The notes under the pieces: generated by a model
What the model was told of the DNA's origin: nothing
Database searches by the model: none
What the model saw: the letters and a program-made list of their open reading frames with translations, nothing else
Part shown: positions 15,716 to 24,777 of the stretch, piece by piece
Position numbering within the stretch: the first letter of the stretch is position 1
Layout: each line of letters begins with the position of its first letter
Translations under genes and position numbers: made by a program
Assembly: GCF_002813915.1 (NCBI RefSeq)
Contig: NZ_CP019335.1
Span: forward strand, 1,223,777 to 1,287,776
DNA length: 64,000 nucleotides
Origin: Tenacibaculum sp. SZ-18
Lineage (GTDB): Bacteria; Bacteroidota; Bacteroidia; Flavobacteriales; Flavobacteriaceae
Direction of reading: 5' to 3'

Positions 15716-16099
15716 ATGAAATTATTTAAATTTGTATTAGTTGTAATGCTTGTTAGTTTTGTAGGAGTTACAAATGCACAAGAGGTAAAAGAAACAAAAA
15801 AAGAGAAAGAGGAGCATGTTGAATTTTCAATTTCTGAAAAATTAAAAAAGAGAAAGAGTCAATTATTATTGCTAGAAAAGAGAAATGCTGTTTCTATGGA
15901 TAGAGTACAAAAAGTTATGAAGAAACTCGAAACCTTAAAAGAAAGTAATAAGATTTCGGAAGAAGAATACACAAAGAAAATGGAAAAGGTTTCAAAGATG
16001 GATAAAAGGATAAAAAAACAACACGATAATATTTTTAAATTACAGTCAGATGTTCTTTCGAAAGAAAGAGAATTGAGAGGAATTAAAGCTTCAAGATAA
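15716..16099 (+). CDS. Secreted helical protein of the ECF operon
   Basis: A 127-residue protein. A signal peptide (FVLVVMLVSFVGVTNAQ) is followed by a highly charged helical body with heptad-like spacing (LKKRKSQLLLLEKRNAVSMD, VSKMDKRIKKQHDNIFKL). No family is recognised; size and composition resemble Spy/CpxP-like periplasmic helical proteins, but the LTxxQ motif of that family is absent. It starts 11 bases after the lipoprotein gene and is the last gene before a strong terminator. Confidence 0.65.
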   Translation: MKLFKFVLVVMLVSFVGVTNAQEVKETKKEKEEHVEFSISEKLKKRKSQLLLLEKRNAVSMDRVQKVMKKLETLKESNKISEEEYTKKMEKVSKMDKRIKKQHDNIFKLQSDVLSKERELRGIKASR

Positions 16100-16117
16100 T
16101 AGGATTTTAACCTAATA

Positions 16118-16157
16118 AAACACCGAATAAATTAACTTTTATTCGGTGTTTTTTTAT
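16118..16157. terminator. Bidirectional terminator between convergent genes
   Basis: A perfect 14-bp stem AAACACCGAATAAA (16118-16131 with 16138-16151) with a 6-base loop, flanked by A-rich and T-rich runs. It ends the ECF operon on the left and the TolB/NTF2-like gene on the right. Confidence 0.9.
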
Positions 16158-17330
16158 TTATCTAAAAAAGTATACACTGCTTATTTTTCCGTTGGCTACT
16201 TCATAAATTGCTACTGCTTTGAAGTTGTTGCCATTCATGGTAAGATACTCTTCGTCAATAATTCTATTTCCATTTACGATTCTCCTCAAAACCTTACAGT
16301 TTAAATCAGGTGTGCTCTCGAAAAAAGGAGTATAACGTTTTCTCATTTCATCAATACCTTGATAGTTTAATGTATTAGGAAATGTGTAAACCTTTACATT
16401 TTTAGCGAATGGCTTTAAAAATGCTTCAATGTCTCTATTATTATAAGCTTCTAATTGTTCTTCAGCTAAATATCTTGGTGATACTTCCGCCGTGATTGCT
16501 AACTTACTAGCATTATCGTTTACTGTTATTCTTGAGATTTTATTTATATTTTCATCTTGAAATTGATGGAATACACTCCAGCCTTTGTCCTTAGTAGGAT
16601 GGAATTTATAGATAGTATTTTCATTTGGAATTAAAATAGTACCATTTGGCAACCAGCAAATATCTTGTGCTTGTCCAGTAATTGTAATAAATTTGGTTTC
16701 TTTAGTTTGAGGATTTAAAGACCAAACTTCCCAGTTTTCTTCATTTTTTTTCATAAAACTAACTAAAGATGAATTCGGAATTTTATGAAAAGATCGACCT
16801 ACATTTTTAGCGATTATTGTGTTTGTTTTCTTTTTTACATCACTAATGCATAATTGTAAACTATCATTTACAATAACAGAGGAAATTAATGTGTTTTTGT
16901 TGTACCACATCGGGTATGCAACTACTAAATCTTTAATTAATTCTGTGTTTTTTCCGTTTTTGAAATTATATTCATAAAACCTTTGTTTACCATCATTATC
17001 AAGTCTAACAGCTGAAACATTTTTAGAATTTGGAATTCTTTGCGGTGAATATTCTCCACCCTGTGGTGTGTTATTTATGTAGGATAATTTACCATCTTTA
17101 ATACTGTATTTTCCAATATCTGTTTGGCTATTTTTTGCTGAAGCAAACAGAACTAAATTGTCATTGTAAAAATGAGGCTGACTATCGTATCCATCATTAT
17201 TAGAAATATTTTTTCCATTGACGACTTTTAGTTTTTCATTTTCAGATTTGATATCAAATAAGTAAATCTCTGTATTTGTTTGTGCCCATGATATTATTGG
17301 GAAGAATATTAAAGCAAGTGTTTTTTTCAT
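16158..17330 (-). CDS. Exported TolB-like propeller protein with C-terminal NTF2/SnoaL-like domain
   Basis: A 390-residue protein with a signal peptide (LALIFFPIISWAQ). Residues 20-280 contain repeated propeller-like strands with SxDG or PxxF turns (GYDSQPHFYNDNLVLFASAK, GEYSPQRIPNSKNVSAV, YPMWYNKNTLISS), as in TolB/WD40-like proteins. Residues about 285-390 (EEQLEAYNNRDIEAFLKPFA, IDEMRKRYTPFFESTPDLNC, VYFFR) are a SnoaL/NTF2-like cone domain. The combination suggests a periplasmic binding or scaffold role; activity is unknown. A partial, mutated relative lies at 1352-1700. The gene has its own terminator. Confidence 0.8.
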   Translation of the reverse strand: MKKTLALIFFPIISWAQTNTEIYLFDIKSENEKLKVVNGKNISNNDGYDSQPHFYNDNLVLFASAKNSQTDIGKYSIKDGKLSYINNTPQGGEYSPQRIPNSKNVSAVRLDNDGKQRFYEYNFKNGKNTELIKDLVVAYPMWYNKNTLISSVIVNDSLQLCISDVKKKTNTIIAKNVGRSFHKIPNSSLVSFMKKNEENWEVWSLNPQTKETKFITITGQAQDICWLPNGTILIPNENTIYKFHPTKDKGWSVFHQFQDENINKISRITVNDNASKLAITAEVSPRYLAEEQLEAYNNRDIEAFLKPFAKNVKVYTFPNTLNYQGIDEMRKRYTPFFESTPDLNCKVLRRIVNGNRIIDEEYLTMNGNNFKAVAIYEVANGKISSVYFFR

Positions 17331-17416
17331 TATGAATTATTTGGTTAAAATAAAAGTACAAAAAACCACTTCGAAAATGAACGAAATGGTTTCTTATCTT
17401 TAATTACTAGAGCTAA

Positions 17417-17451
17417 TTTGCTATTTGCTATTTGCTATTTGCTATTTGCTA
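17417..17451. repeat. Tandem heptamer repeat, five copies
   Basis: Five uninterrupted copies of TTTGCTA, ending in a partial unit. The repeat sits in the gap between two minus-strand genes, about 90 bases upstream of the start codon of the TolB/NTF2-like gene at 17330 and downstream of the gene at 17566-18546, so a change in copy number could alter promoter spacing of the former. Confidence 0.95.
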
Positions 17452-17565
17452 TTGTTTTGTTTCAAATATACGTGGGAATGAAGAGTTTAAAATTTAGATT
17501 AATTTATCGGTTTGTATGAATGACTTAAGATGATTGTTTGATACTTTCTAAATTTGGTTTAATAA

Positions 17566-18546
17566 TTATTTTTCTAGTCTTTGGTGTTTTTTAAAAATAT
17601 CATCAAAATTTTGAATTAAGATTTGAGATTCGGAATCGTAAATTAGTGTCCTGTCTTTTTGAGCATAAAGCTTGGGTTGGATTGAAATTCTTTTGTTATC
17701 TATTTTATTAACAATAAAAGGACGATAACAGTTTTTTAAATTCTTAATTATGAATTTTTCTGGATGATTTTTTAGTTTTGGTCCAATGTAGTAAAAGCTT
17801 GAATCTGTGTCAAATATTAATGCTTTTGAGCTATTAGTTCTTTTAAAATCATAAACATCTTCAAGAATTAATGCTTCCCGCTTTTTGTTTAAATAATAAT
17901 AAATAGTAAACTTACCATTCTTTGAAAAGTATCTAATTGATATATATTTATTCTTAATTGTTTCTTCGCGGGTGATTTTAGCACTAATAACTTTAAGTAT
18001 GTTATTTGAGACTTTAGTATTAATAATAGTGTTAACTTTTAAAGTATCAATTGAATAAGTTTTTAGATCGCTGTAATTTTTTTTGTAATTGTAAAGTTTG
18101 TGATTTTTAACAATGTTATTGTCATTGGCTGCTGCATACTCAATAAGTTTAAGAGTATTTGTTATGTTGAATTTCCTCCGAATTTGTCTGATGACAACAA
18201 TTTCCTCGTCAATATTATTTTCTAAAAAATCCTTTTCTTGTCCCTTGAGGTAATTTAAAGTCTTTTTTCCTTTTGATATAAAATAGTCAGGTTCACAATA
18301 ATCAACATAAAAATGATCAAAATCTAAAAGAATGTTTTTTTTGAAGTTGATTCTTTTACAAAGTTTTTCAGCATATTTTCCGATGAATTCTACTTTTTTA
18401 ATTTCCTCATATTGAAAGCCAGTTTTTATTCTTGTAGTTATGTTTCCATAATTTTCAACAATAGAAAAGTCTTGATGGACGAAATCATTTTTTGTTTTAA
18501 AAGAGGTAATTATGATGAATACTATTACTAGTTGAAATCTTTTCAT
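17566..18546 (-). CDS. Hypothetical exported protein
   Basis: A 326-residue protein with a weak N-terminal signal (MKRFQLVIVFIIITSFKTKN). The rest is rich in Lys, Asn, Ile and Tyr with an FDHFYVDYCEPDYFISKG segment near residue 85 and mixed alpha/beta character. No known family, catalytic motif or repeat is recognised. It lies alone between the heptamer repeat and the htpG terminator. AT-rich codon use matches its neighbours. It is probably a periplasmic or surface protein; no function proposed. Confidence 0.55.
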   Translation of the reverse strand: MKRFQLVIVFIIITSFKTKNDFVHQDFSIVENYGNITTRIKTGFQYEEIKKVEFIGKYAEKLCKRINFKKNILLDFDHFYVDYCEPDYFISKGKKTLNYLKGQEKDFLENNIDEEIVVIRQIRRKFNITNTLKLIEYAAANDNNIVKNHKLYNYKKNYSDLKTYSIDTLKVNTIINTKVSNNILKVISAKITREETIKNKYISIRYFSKNGKFTIYYYLNKKREALILEDVYDFKRTNSSKALIFDTDSSFYYIGPKLKNHPEKFIIKNLKNCYRPFIVNKIDNKRISIQPKLYAQKDRTLIYDSESQILIQNFDDIFKKHQRLEK

Positions 18547-18562
18547 TTTATATTTTTTCTCA

Positions 18563-18596
18563 ATAAAAAAATCTCTTTGCGTATAACAAAGAGATT
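18563..18596 (-). terminator. Terminator of htpG
   Basis: A 10-bp stem AATCTCTTTG (18570-18579 with 18587-18596), loop of 7, followed on the minus strand by a T run. It lies just past the htpG stop codon. Confidence 0.85.
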
Positions 18597-18622
18597 CTTA
18601 AAAATTTATAAAAGTTTTAACC

Positions 18623-20509
18623 TTACTTAATCAAATCGTAAGAACGTTTAATAAAGTTTGTTAATTCTTCACCATGAAGTAGGTTTTGAGATAATTTAGC
18701 TAAGTCAAAAGCTTGAGAAATTAATTGCTTTTGTTTATCCTCGTCAGCATTTAAAATATCAGAAACTAGTTCGTGGTTTGTATTTACAACAAGATTGTAC
18801 ATTTCTGGCATATTACCCATTCCCATCATTCCACCACCAGTAGCCTGCATTTCTTTCATTCTGCGCATGAATTCCGGAACAGTTATTAAAAACGGAGAAC
18901 TTGAAGAATCCATTGCTTCTAACTGGACTGTATAACTAGAATTGTTTACAGCTCCTTCAATAACTGGTTTTAGTTTTTCTTTTTCTCCTTCAGAAAGTTT
19001 AGAAATAATCGTGTCGTCTTTCTTAATTAGATTGTCAATATGGTCAGCATCAACACGTTTGAATTGAATTTTAGCATCACCAGATTCCATCTCTAATTTT
19101 TGCATTAAGTGAGGAACTATTGGTGTATCTAGCAATAATACTTCGTATCCTTTCGCTTTAGCATCTTCAATATAACTATGCTGTGCATCTTTATTAGCTG
19201 CATACAAAATCACGTGATTTCCATCTTTATCGGTTTGAGCTTCTTTAGTTTTTTCAACTAATTCGTCAAACGTAAAAAAGGTGTCGTTAACAGTTGGATA
19301 TAAAGCGAATTTTTTAGCCTTATCGAAAAATTTCTCTTCAGATAACATTCCGTACTCGATAATAACTTTGATATCATTCCATTTTTGTTCAAAGTCAGCA
19401 CGATCTTTTTTGAATAAAGAAGCCAATTTATCAGCAACTTTTTTAGTGATGTATCCTGATATTTTCTTTACAGCTCCATCTGCTTGTAAATAAGAACGAG
19501 ACACGTTTAATGGAATATCTGGAGAATCGATTACACCTTTCAACATTTGTAAGAAGTCAGGAACAATTCCTTCCACATTATCAGTTACAAAAACTTGGTT
19601 TTGGTATAATTGAATTTTATCTTTTTGAATATCCATGTTTTGAGTTAAACGAGGGAAGTATAAAATCCCAGTTAAATTAAATGGATAATCGACATTTAGA
19701 TGTATATGGAATAAAGGCTCTTCGAACTGCATTGGATACAATTCTCTATAGAATTTTGAATAATCCTCTCCTTCTAAATCAGCTGGTTTTTTAGTCCAAG
19801 CAGGAGTAGTATTATTAATAATATTATCTACTTCTTGTGTTTCTGGTTTTGCATCTTCTGCTGCATCTTCTGGAAGAGGTAAAGTTTCAGTTTTAGTTCC
19901 AAATTTAATTGGAATTTGGTTGAAACGATTGTATTTTGATAATAATCCAGAAACTTTTGAATCTTCTAAGAAATCTTTTTCGTCTTCTGAAATATGTAAA
20001 ATAATTTCAGTTCCTCTTTCTGTTTTATTATGCGCTTCTAATGTATACTCAGGGGAACCATCACAAGTCCAATGAGCTGCCGGTTCTTCTTTATATGATT
20101 TAGTAATGATTTCTACTTTATCAGCAACCATAAAAGCTGAGTAAAATCCTAATCCAAAGTGACCAATTACACCTGTTTCATTGTTAGAATCTTTATACTT
20201 TTCTAAAAATTCTTCAGCACCTGAAAAGGCAATTTGGTTAATATATTTTTCAACTTCATCAGCCGTCATACCTAAACCTTGATCGGTGATATGAAGTGTT
20301 TTGTTTTCTTTATCAATTTTTATTTCTATTTGTGGATTTCCATACTCAACTTTGGCTTCACCAATAGAAATAAGGTGTTTTAACTTTGTAGTTGCGTCTG
20401 TAGCATTCGAAATTAATTCACGAAGAAATATTTCGTGATCAGAATACAAGAACTTTTTAATTAGTGGGAAAATATTTTCAACCGATACATTAATACTTCC
20501 TTTACTCAT
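18623..20509 (-). CDS. htpG: Molecular chaperone HtpG (Hsp90)
   Basis: A 628-residue cytosolic ATP-dependent chaperone of normal bacterial length. The GHKL ATPase domain (1 to about 230) shows LRELISNATDATTKL with the ATP/Mg Asn, ITDQGLGMTADEV and IGHFGLGFYSAFMVADKV. The middle domain follows (LYFPRLTQNMDIQKDKIQLY, YLQADGAVKK, with the DIPLNVSRS segment), then a dimerisation domain ending in LLHGEELTNFIKRSYDLI. A Met-Gly-rich insertion (GGGMMGMGNM near residue 560) is typical of Bacteroidetes versions. Monocistronic with its own terminator; no heat-shock operator is evident. Confidence 0.97.
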   Translation of the reverse strand: MSKGSINVSVENIFPLIKKFLYSDHEIFLRELISNATDATTKLKHLISIGEAKVEYGNPQIEIKIDKENKTLHITDQGLGMTADEVEKYINQIAFSGAEEFLEKYKDSNNETGVIGHFGLGFYSAFMVADKVEIITKSYKEEPAAHWTCDGSPEYTLEAHNKTERGTEIILHISEDEKDFLEDSKVSGLLSKYNRFNQIPIKFGTKTETLPLPEDAAEDAKPETQEVDNIINNTTPAWTKKPADLEGEDYSKFYRELYPMQFEEPLFHIHLNVDYPFNLTGILYFPRLTQNMDIQKDKIQLYQNQVFVTDNVEGIVPDFLQMLKGVIDSPDIPLNVSRSYLQADGAVKKISGYITKKVADKLASLFKKDRADFEQKWNDIKVIIEYGMLSEEKFFDKAKKFALYPTVNDTFFTFDELVEKTKEAQTDKDGNHVILYAANKDAQHSYIEDAKAKGYEVLLLDTPIVPHLMQKLEMESGDAKIQFKRVDADHIDNLIKKDDTIISKLSEGEKEKLKPVIEGAVNNSSYTVQLEAMDSSSSPFLITVPEFMRRMKEMQATGGGMMGMGNMPEMYNLVVNTNHELVSDILNADEDKQKQLISQAFDLAKLSQNLLHGEELTNFIKRSYDLIK

Positions 20510-20583
20510 AATATTATAATTTAATTTTTAGTCAATGTTCGGCTTTTTCTTGGTCAAAAAAAATACCAAAAGTTTAAAAAGTG

Positions 20584-21831
20584 TCAGGATGTCAGAGTTC
20601 TCTTTTTAGTTTTTACAGAATTATTGAAAACTATAGAAGCTAATAAACCTATCAAAGAACTTACTAAAAAGAAAATAAATAAATATTGATATCCTACAGC
20701 ACCGCCAACTTCATCCAAATAATAGCCTTCAATTGCACCTAGAAATATATCTGGTGAAAATCCAATTACAGAAACGATACCAACCACGGTTCCAGTAATG
20801 GTAATAGGAATTTTAGCTTGTTCAAGTACAGTAAAATATAATACTCTTAATGTGTATGCTCCAATTAATGAACTTACTAAAGGAATTAATAGCGAAATAT
20901 TCAAAAAATCAATATTAAAGATAAACAGTAAACTTCCTAAAGTCATCATTGAAAACCCAATGATGAGCCATTTTGAAGGATTAGAATTTTTAGCAAAGAA
21001 GAAAACAAGCATACATATTATAGGTCTTAAATACGAGAAATAAGTACCAAGTTCTGCTGATTCTTTTGAATTGTAACCATAAATTTCACTAGCATATTGA
21101 GTAAAAATATCTGCAACTCTATACCCAACATAGGACGTAAAAATAATAATCATTAATATCCAAACTACTGGGTAACCTAAGGCTTTTTTAATATTTCTTC
21201 GAATAGAAGATTTCGATATTGCTCTAGGTGATTTAGAGAAATCAGGAAGAAATAAAACAATAAAAGCCATTAGCATAGTCAAAATCGAAGTAATTAAATA
21301 TACCTGATTCATTGCATTTTGGATGACTACTTTAGAAAAATTATCAACTGAAGAAATCGAGGAAATAATGTAAACTCCAATGGTCCCGATTATAGCAGCG
21401 ACCAATCCACGACCACCTTCTAATATTCCGAATGCAAAAATTTGTTTGTTACCTCCCCATAATCTTGTTGCTTTAATTAATGGAGACCAGAAAAGCATAA
21501 TAGTTGTAAATCCCCAATAAATGTATAACATATATAAAGTTGATAAGGAAGGATACATTACCCAAGTAAAACCACCAATACTTGTTAGAAATAAAGCTAT
21601 TCCCATCAAGTATTTTGTAGGATATTTGTCTGCTATTAAACCTCCAAGAAAGTAAGATATCATTCCTGTGATGCCATACAACGTGTAACAAAATCCAATA
21701 TCCCTATTAGTAATATCGAAAGCACTTAAAAATGTAGGACGAAATATTCTAACCAAAACAAAAGGTAGGGCATAAATAATTTCTGCAGCTAAAATTAAAA
21801 AAGTAATTTGAAGAGCTCTTTTGTAATTCAT
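20584..21831 (-). CDS. Major facilitator superfamily transporter
   Basis: A 415-residue inner-membrane protein with about twelve hydrophobic helices. The cytoplasmic loop between helices 2 and 3 reads GGLIADKYPTKYLMG, the MFS motif A. The start MNYKRALQITFLILAAEIIY and the FWSPLIKATRLWGG segment resemble the nitrate/phosphate-ester branch of the superfamily, but the substrate cannot be read. ATG 21831 starts directly at the first helix. It lies 74 bases upstream of htpG on the same strand without a hairpin between, so some read-through is possible. Confidence 0.88.
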   Translation of the reverse strand: MNYKRALQITFLILAAEIIYALPFVLVRIFRPTFLSAFDITNRDIGFCYTLYGITGMISYFLGGLIADKYPTKYLMGIALFLTSIGGFTWVMYPSLSTLYMLYIYWGFTTIMLFWSPLIKATRLWGGNKQIFAFGILEGGRGLVAAIIGTIGVYIISSISSVDNFSKVVIQNAMNQVYLITSILTMLMAFIVLFLPDFSKSPRAISKSSIRRNIKKALGYPVVWILMIIIFTSYVGYRVADIFTQYASEIYGYNSKESAELGTYFSYLRPIICMLVFFFAKNSNPSKWLIIGFSMMTLGSLLFIFNIDFLNISLLIPLVSSLIGAYTLRVLYFTVLEQAKIPITITGTVVGIVSVIGFSPDIFLGAIEGYYLDEVGGAVGYQYLFIFFLVSSLIGLLASIVFNNSVKTKKRTLTS

Positions 21832-22130
21832 GTAGCCAGTTTAAAGACTTTTAGTTTGAGATTTAGGATTTAGTTGTTAAGTTCAAATTTCGAGAAAAGG
21901 TAAGTATTTTTAGGTTAGATCTAAAAATTATTTTTATTCTTGTAATTGTTAGATGAAAAAATAATTGTAATTCAGTAGTTTAAAATTGTAAATTTTAACT
22001 TTAAGAAGATATTATGACATCATGACATTTATCTCATTTTATTATAAGGCATTTTTGTACAAAAATGATAAAATTCATACTTTTACAGGCTTTTATTTTG
22101 AAAACAACTAAATTATAACCGATATATATT

Positions 22131-23138
22131 ATGTATAGTTCAAAAATTACTGGTTTAGGATATTATGTTCCTGAAAATGTGGTTACTAACGATGATTTGA
22201 CTCAGTGGATGGAGACAAGTGATGAATGGATTCAGGAAAGAACAGGAATCAAAGAACGTCGTTGGATTGATCCTAAATCAGGCGATACAACTGCTGTTAT
22301 GGGTGCAAAGGCAGCTAAAATAGCAATTGAAAGAGCAGGTTTAACTAAAGATGATATTGATTTTATAGTATTTGCAACATTAAGTCCTGATATGTATTTC
22401 CCAGGCGGAGGAGTACAAATTCAAGATATGCTAGATATGCCTACAATAGGAGCGTTAGATGTACGTAATCAGTGTTCTGGTTTTATTTATTCTTTATCTG
22501 TTGCGGATCAGTTCATAAAAACTGGAATGTATAAAAACATTTTGGTAATTGGTGCTGAAAATCATTCTGGAGGATTAGAAAGATCTACAAGAGGAAGAGG
22601 TGTAACTGTAATTTTTGGAGACGGAGCAGGAGCAGCTGTACTTTCAAGGTGTGAAGAAGAAGGAAAGGGTATTTTATCGTCTCATTTACATTCGGAAGGA
22701 AAGCATGCAGAAGAGTTGGCTTTAATAGGTCCATCTACAAATCGTTGGGTCCCTGAAATAATCGAAGCCAACGATCCAGAGGATACTTCTTATTTCCCAC
22801 ATATGAATGGTCAATTTGTATTTAAACATGCCGTTGTTCGTTTTTCAGAGGCAATCATAGAAGGTTTACAGGCAAATGGACTAGAAAAGGATGATATTGA
22901 CATGTTAATTCCGCATCAGGCAAATTTGAGAATTGCTCAATTTATTCAAAAGAAATTCCAACTACCGAATGAGAAAGTTTATAATAATATTATGCGTTAT
23001 GGTAATACAACCGCAGCATCGATTATTATCGCATTAACGGAAGCTTGGGAAGAAGGAAAAATTAAGGATAATGATTTAGTTGTTTTAGCAGCGTTTGGTA
23101 GTGGATTCACTTGGGGATCTGTGGTTATTCGTTGGTAG
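22131..23138 (+). CDS. fabH: 3-oxoacyl-ACP synthase III (FabH-like ketosynthase)
   Basis: A 335-residue thiolase-fold enzyme. It condenses an acyl-CoA or acyl primer with malonyl-ACP to begin fatty-acid or related chains. The full catalytic triad is visible: Cys115 (NQCSGF), His262 (IPHQAN) and Asn292 (YGNTTAAS). The start GLGYYVPENVVTNDDL and WIQERTGIKER are diagnostic. It is not in the usual fab/plsX/rpmF cluster; it stands alone with a terminator, so it may be an additional paralogue serving a special lipid. About 300 upstream bases are free for a promoter. Confidence 0.93.
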   Translation: MYSSKITGLGYYVPENVVTNDDLTQWMETSDEWIQERTGIKERRWIDPKSGDTTAVMGAKAAKIAIERAGLTKDDIDFIVFATLSPDMYFPGGGVQIQDMLDMPTIGALDVRNQCSGFIYSLSVADQFIKTGMYKNILVIGAENHSGGLERSTRGRGVTVIFGDGAGAAVLSRCEEEGKGILSSHLHSEGKHAEELALIGPSTNRWVPEIIEANDPEDTSYFPHMNGQFVFKHAVVRFSEAIIEGLQANGLEKDDIDMLIPHQANLRIAQFIQKKFQLPNEKVYNNIMRYGNTTAASIIIALTEAWEEGKIKDNDLVVLAAFGSGFTWGSVVIRW

Positions 23139-23157
23139 TAACACTAGGATATAAAAT

Positions 23158-23187
23158 AAAAGTCGAAGTATTTGCTTCGGCTTTTTT
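23158..23187 (+). terminator. Terminator of the FabH-like gene
   Basis: An 8-bp stem (AGTCGAAG 23161-23168 with CTTCGGCT 23175-23182, one G-T pair), 6-base loop and a following T run. Confidence 0.85.
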
Positions 23188-23846
23188 ATTTTTAAAAATC
23201 ATAACAGCTCCAACAGAAAAGTCTGTTACTCATTTAATTTTATAATGTAATCGGATAAATTGAAATCTACTACTACCAGTACAAGGTTATTTAAATTTAT
23301 TATTTCTTAAAATTGGGAATAACCTGATGTAACACAATTTGATTTGTCGCTTTACAAGAAACTTTTTAACTTCTAAACATATTCTTTTAACACTGAAGCC
23401 AAAATTTTTTTGTGATATAGGCCAACTAATCCATTTAGCTGAAATTTTTAGAGCTTTTGTCAATCACCTGTTTAAATAGTTTTTAAATGATTCATTTAAG
23501 TTAAAGTATTATCTCCTTTTATTCTTAATAACCTTTCTACAAGGTTCTTTTAGAATCATTTATTTAGATCGAGTACTCCAATATTATATGAGATAAATTA
23601 ATTAGAAGAAAGTATAAAGCATAACCTTAATAGATTGGGGTTTTTATCATGTTGTTAAATGATAGCAGATTTCCAAACTAGCTCTAATGTATTTTTCCGA
23701 TTATAATTTATAAAGAGCAAAAGTTTTGAAGTTAGCATTGAGTTCATTTTCTCCATATTCATGCGTTATTTGAATTATCTAATTTCCTGTCATGAACTCT
23801 TAAAAGCAGACAATCTATTATAAACGTTGTTATTTAAATCAATTTT
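23188..23846. other. Long gap with no supported gene
   Basis: About 660 AT-rich bases between convergent genes. A minus-strand frame (23463 down to TAA 23287, TTG start) is open for 58 codons and reads as a basic, Trp-containing peptide (KALKISAKWISWPISQ), possibly the relic of a gene, but I recognise no family. Other frames are closed by many stops. No terminator is seen for the thioesterase gene that ends at 23847. No tRNA-like folds were found. Confidence 0.4.
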
Positions 23847-24446
23847 TCAGTTATTCAATTCAACTTTTACATTTTGATTTTCTAATTCTTTCAAGTAAGT
23901 CTCTGGAGTAAAATGTTCACTATCGAATTCAGCAGTTCTCTTTCTTTTCATTTCCAAACGTTTTATCGCTTTTAAAAATCTTCTTATTTCGAGATCGTTT
24001 GTAACAATTAAGCCTGGAACAAGAATTGATTTTCCTTGATCATTTTTCGCAACCATTGTAAAATACGATGAATTACAATGATTTACCTTTCCAGTTTGAA
24101 TATTTTGAGATTCTACTCGAATACCAACAACCATGGAAGTTCTACCAACATAATTTATGGATGCCTTCATTGTAACCAATTCACCAACTTCAATAGGATT
24201 TAAAAAATCAACCGTATCAACAGATGCTGTAACACAATAAGTTCTTGAATGTTTTGCGGCACAAGAGAAAGCAATTTGATCCATCAAATTTAATATATAA
24301 CCTCCATGGATTTTGCCGCTGAAATTTGCATGTGATGGAAGCATAAGTTCAGATATGGTAATTTTGGTATCTTCTACATATACAAAGTTATTTTCCAATT
24401 GTTTTATTTTCAATTTGGTTGAAGTGAGGAGAGGTTTCTTCTTCAA
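23847..24446 (-). CDS. Acyl-CoA thioesterase, hotdog fold
   Basis: A cytoplasmic enzyme of up to 199 residues that hydrolyses acyl-CoA. The hotdog core starts near residue 30: ISELMLPSHANFSGKIHGGY, then ILNLMDQIAFSCAAKHS with the central-helix Asp, and VDTVDFLNPIEVGELV, the pattern of the YciA/BFIT group. A basic C-terminal extension (LEMKRKRTAEFDSEHF) follows. The start is uncertain: there is no ATG before the domain; TTG codons at 24446 and 24413 are candidates and both overlap the end of the upstream gene, so translation is probably coupled to it. Forms a two-gene unit with the gene at 24388-24777. Confidence 0.85.
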   Translation of the reverse strand: MKKKPLLTSTKLKIKQLENNFVYVEDTKITISELMLPSHANFSGKIHGGYILNLMDQIAFSCAAKHSRTYCVTASVDTVDFLNPIEVGELVTMKASINYVGRTSMVVGIRVESQNIQTGKVNHCNSSYFTMVAKNDQGKSILVPGLIVTNDLEIRRFLKAIKRLEMKRKRTAEFDSEHFTPETYLKELENQNVKVELNN

Positions 24447-24777
24447 CTTTATTTATAAAATATTTCGAGTCACCCAGCCAAACAATTTTATTAAATCGTT
24501 CAAAGTATGTTAGTTTTACGTATCTACCTTGTAGTTTTTTCAAATTTTCAATTGCTTTTTTCTGTTTGTCTTCTACGGAAAACTTAAAAATTTGAGCTCC
24601 TGAAATTCCTTGGCTAATTTCTCCTTCCCATGTTTTAAATAAAATTCCTTTCCGACTGAATTTAATAAGTTCACCAGACCTTTCGCCTTCGCTAAAAGTT
24701 GCGAAATATATAAACGTATAATAAATGGTTGCTAATAGTAAGATCGATGTAAGAATTATAGCAAGTATTTTTTTCAT
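24388..24777 (-). CDS. Small membrane-anchored protein upstream of the thioesterase
   Basis: A 129-residue protein with one N-terminal membrane helix (ILAIILTSILLLATIYYTFI). The remainder has a conserved look: SEGERSGELIKFSRKGILFK, TWEGEISQGISGAQIFKFSV and LQGRYVKLTYFERF. Proteins of this type are, as I recall, sometimes mislabelled as 6-phosphogluconate dehydrogenase in flavobacterial genomes; nothing of that enzyme is present. Its end overlaps the start region of the thioesterase gene. Function unknown. Confidence 0.75.
   Translation of the reverse strand: MKKILAIILTSILLLATIYYTFIYFATFSEGERSGELIKFSRKGILFKTWEGEISQGISGAQIFKFSVEDKQKKAIENLKKLQGRYVKLTYFERFNKIVWLGDSKYFINKVEEETSPHFNQIENKTIGK

Noticed and set aside
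23326-23345. A further TGTAAC...GTC promoter of the ECF type
   Set aside because: The spacing is only about 11 bases and no gene follows in the right direction.
24388-24777. 6-phosphogluconate dehydrogenase as a name for the small membrane protein
   Set aside because: No Rossmann fold or catalytic motif fits in 129 residues with a membrane anchor; the label, where it occurs, appears to be a propagated error.
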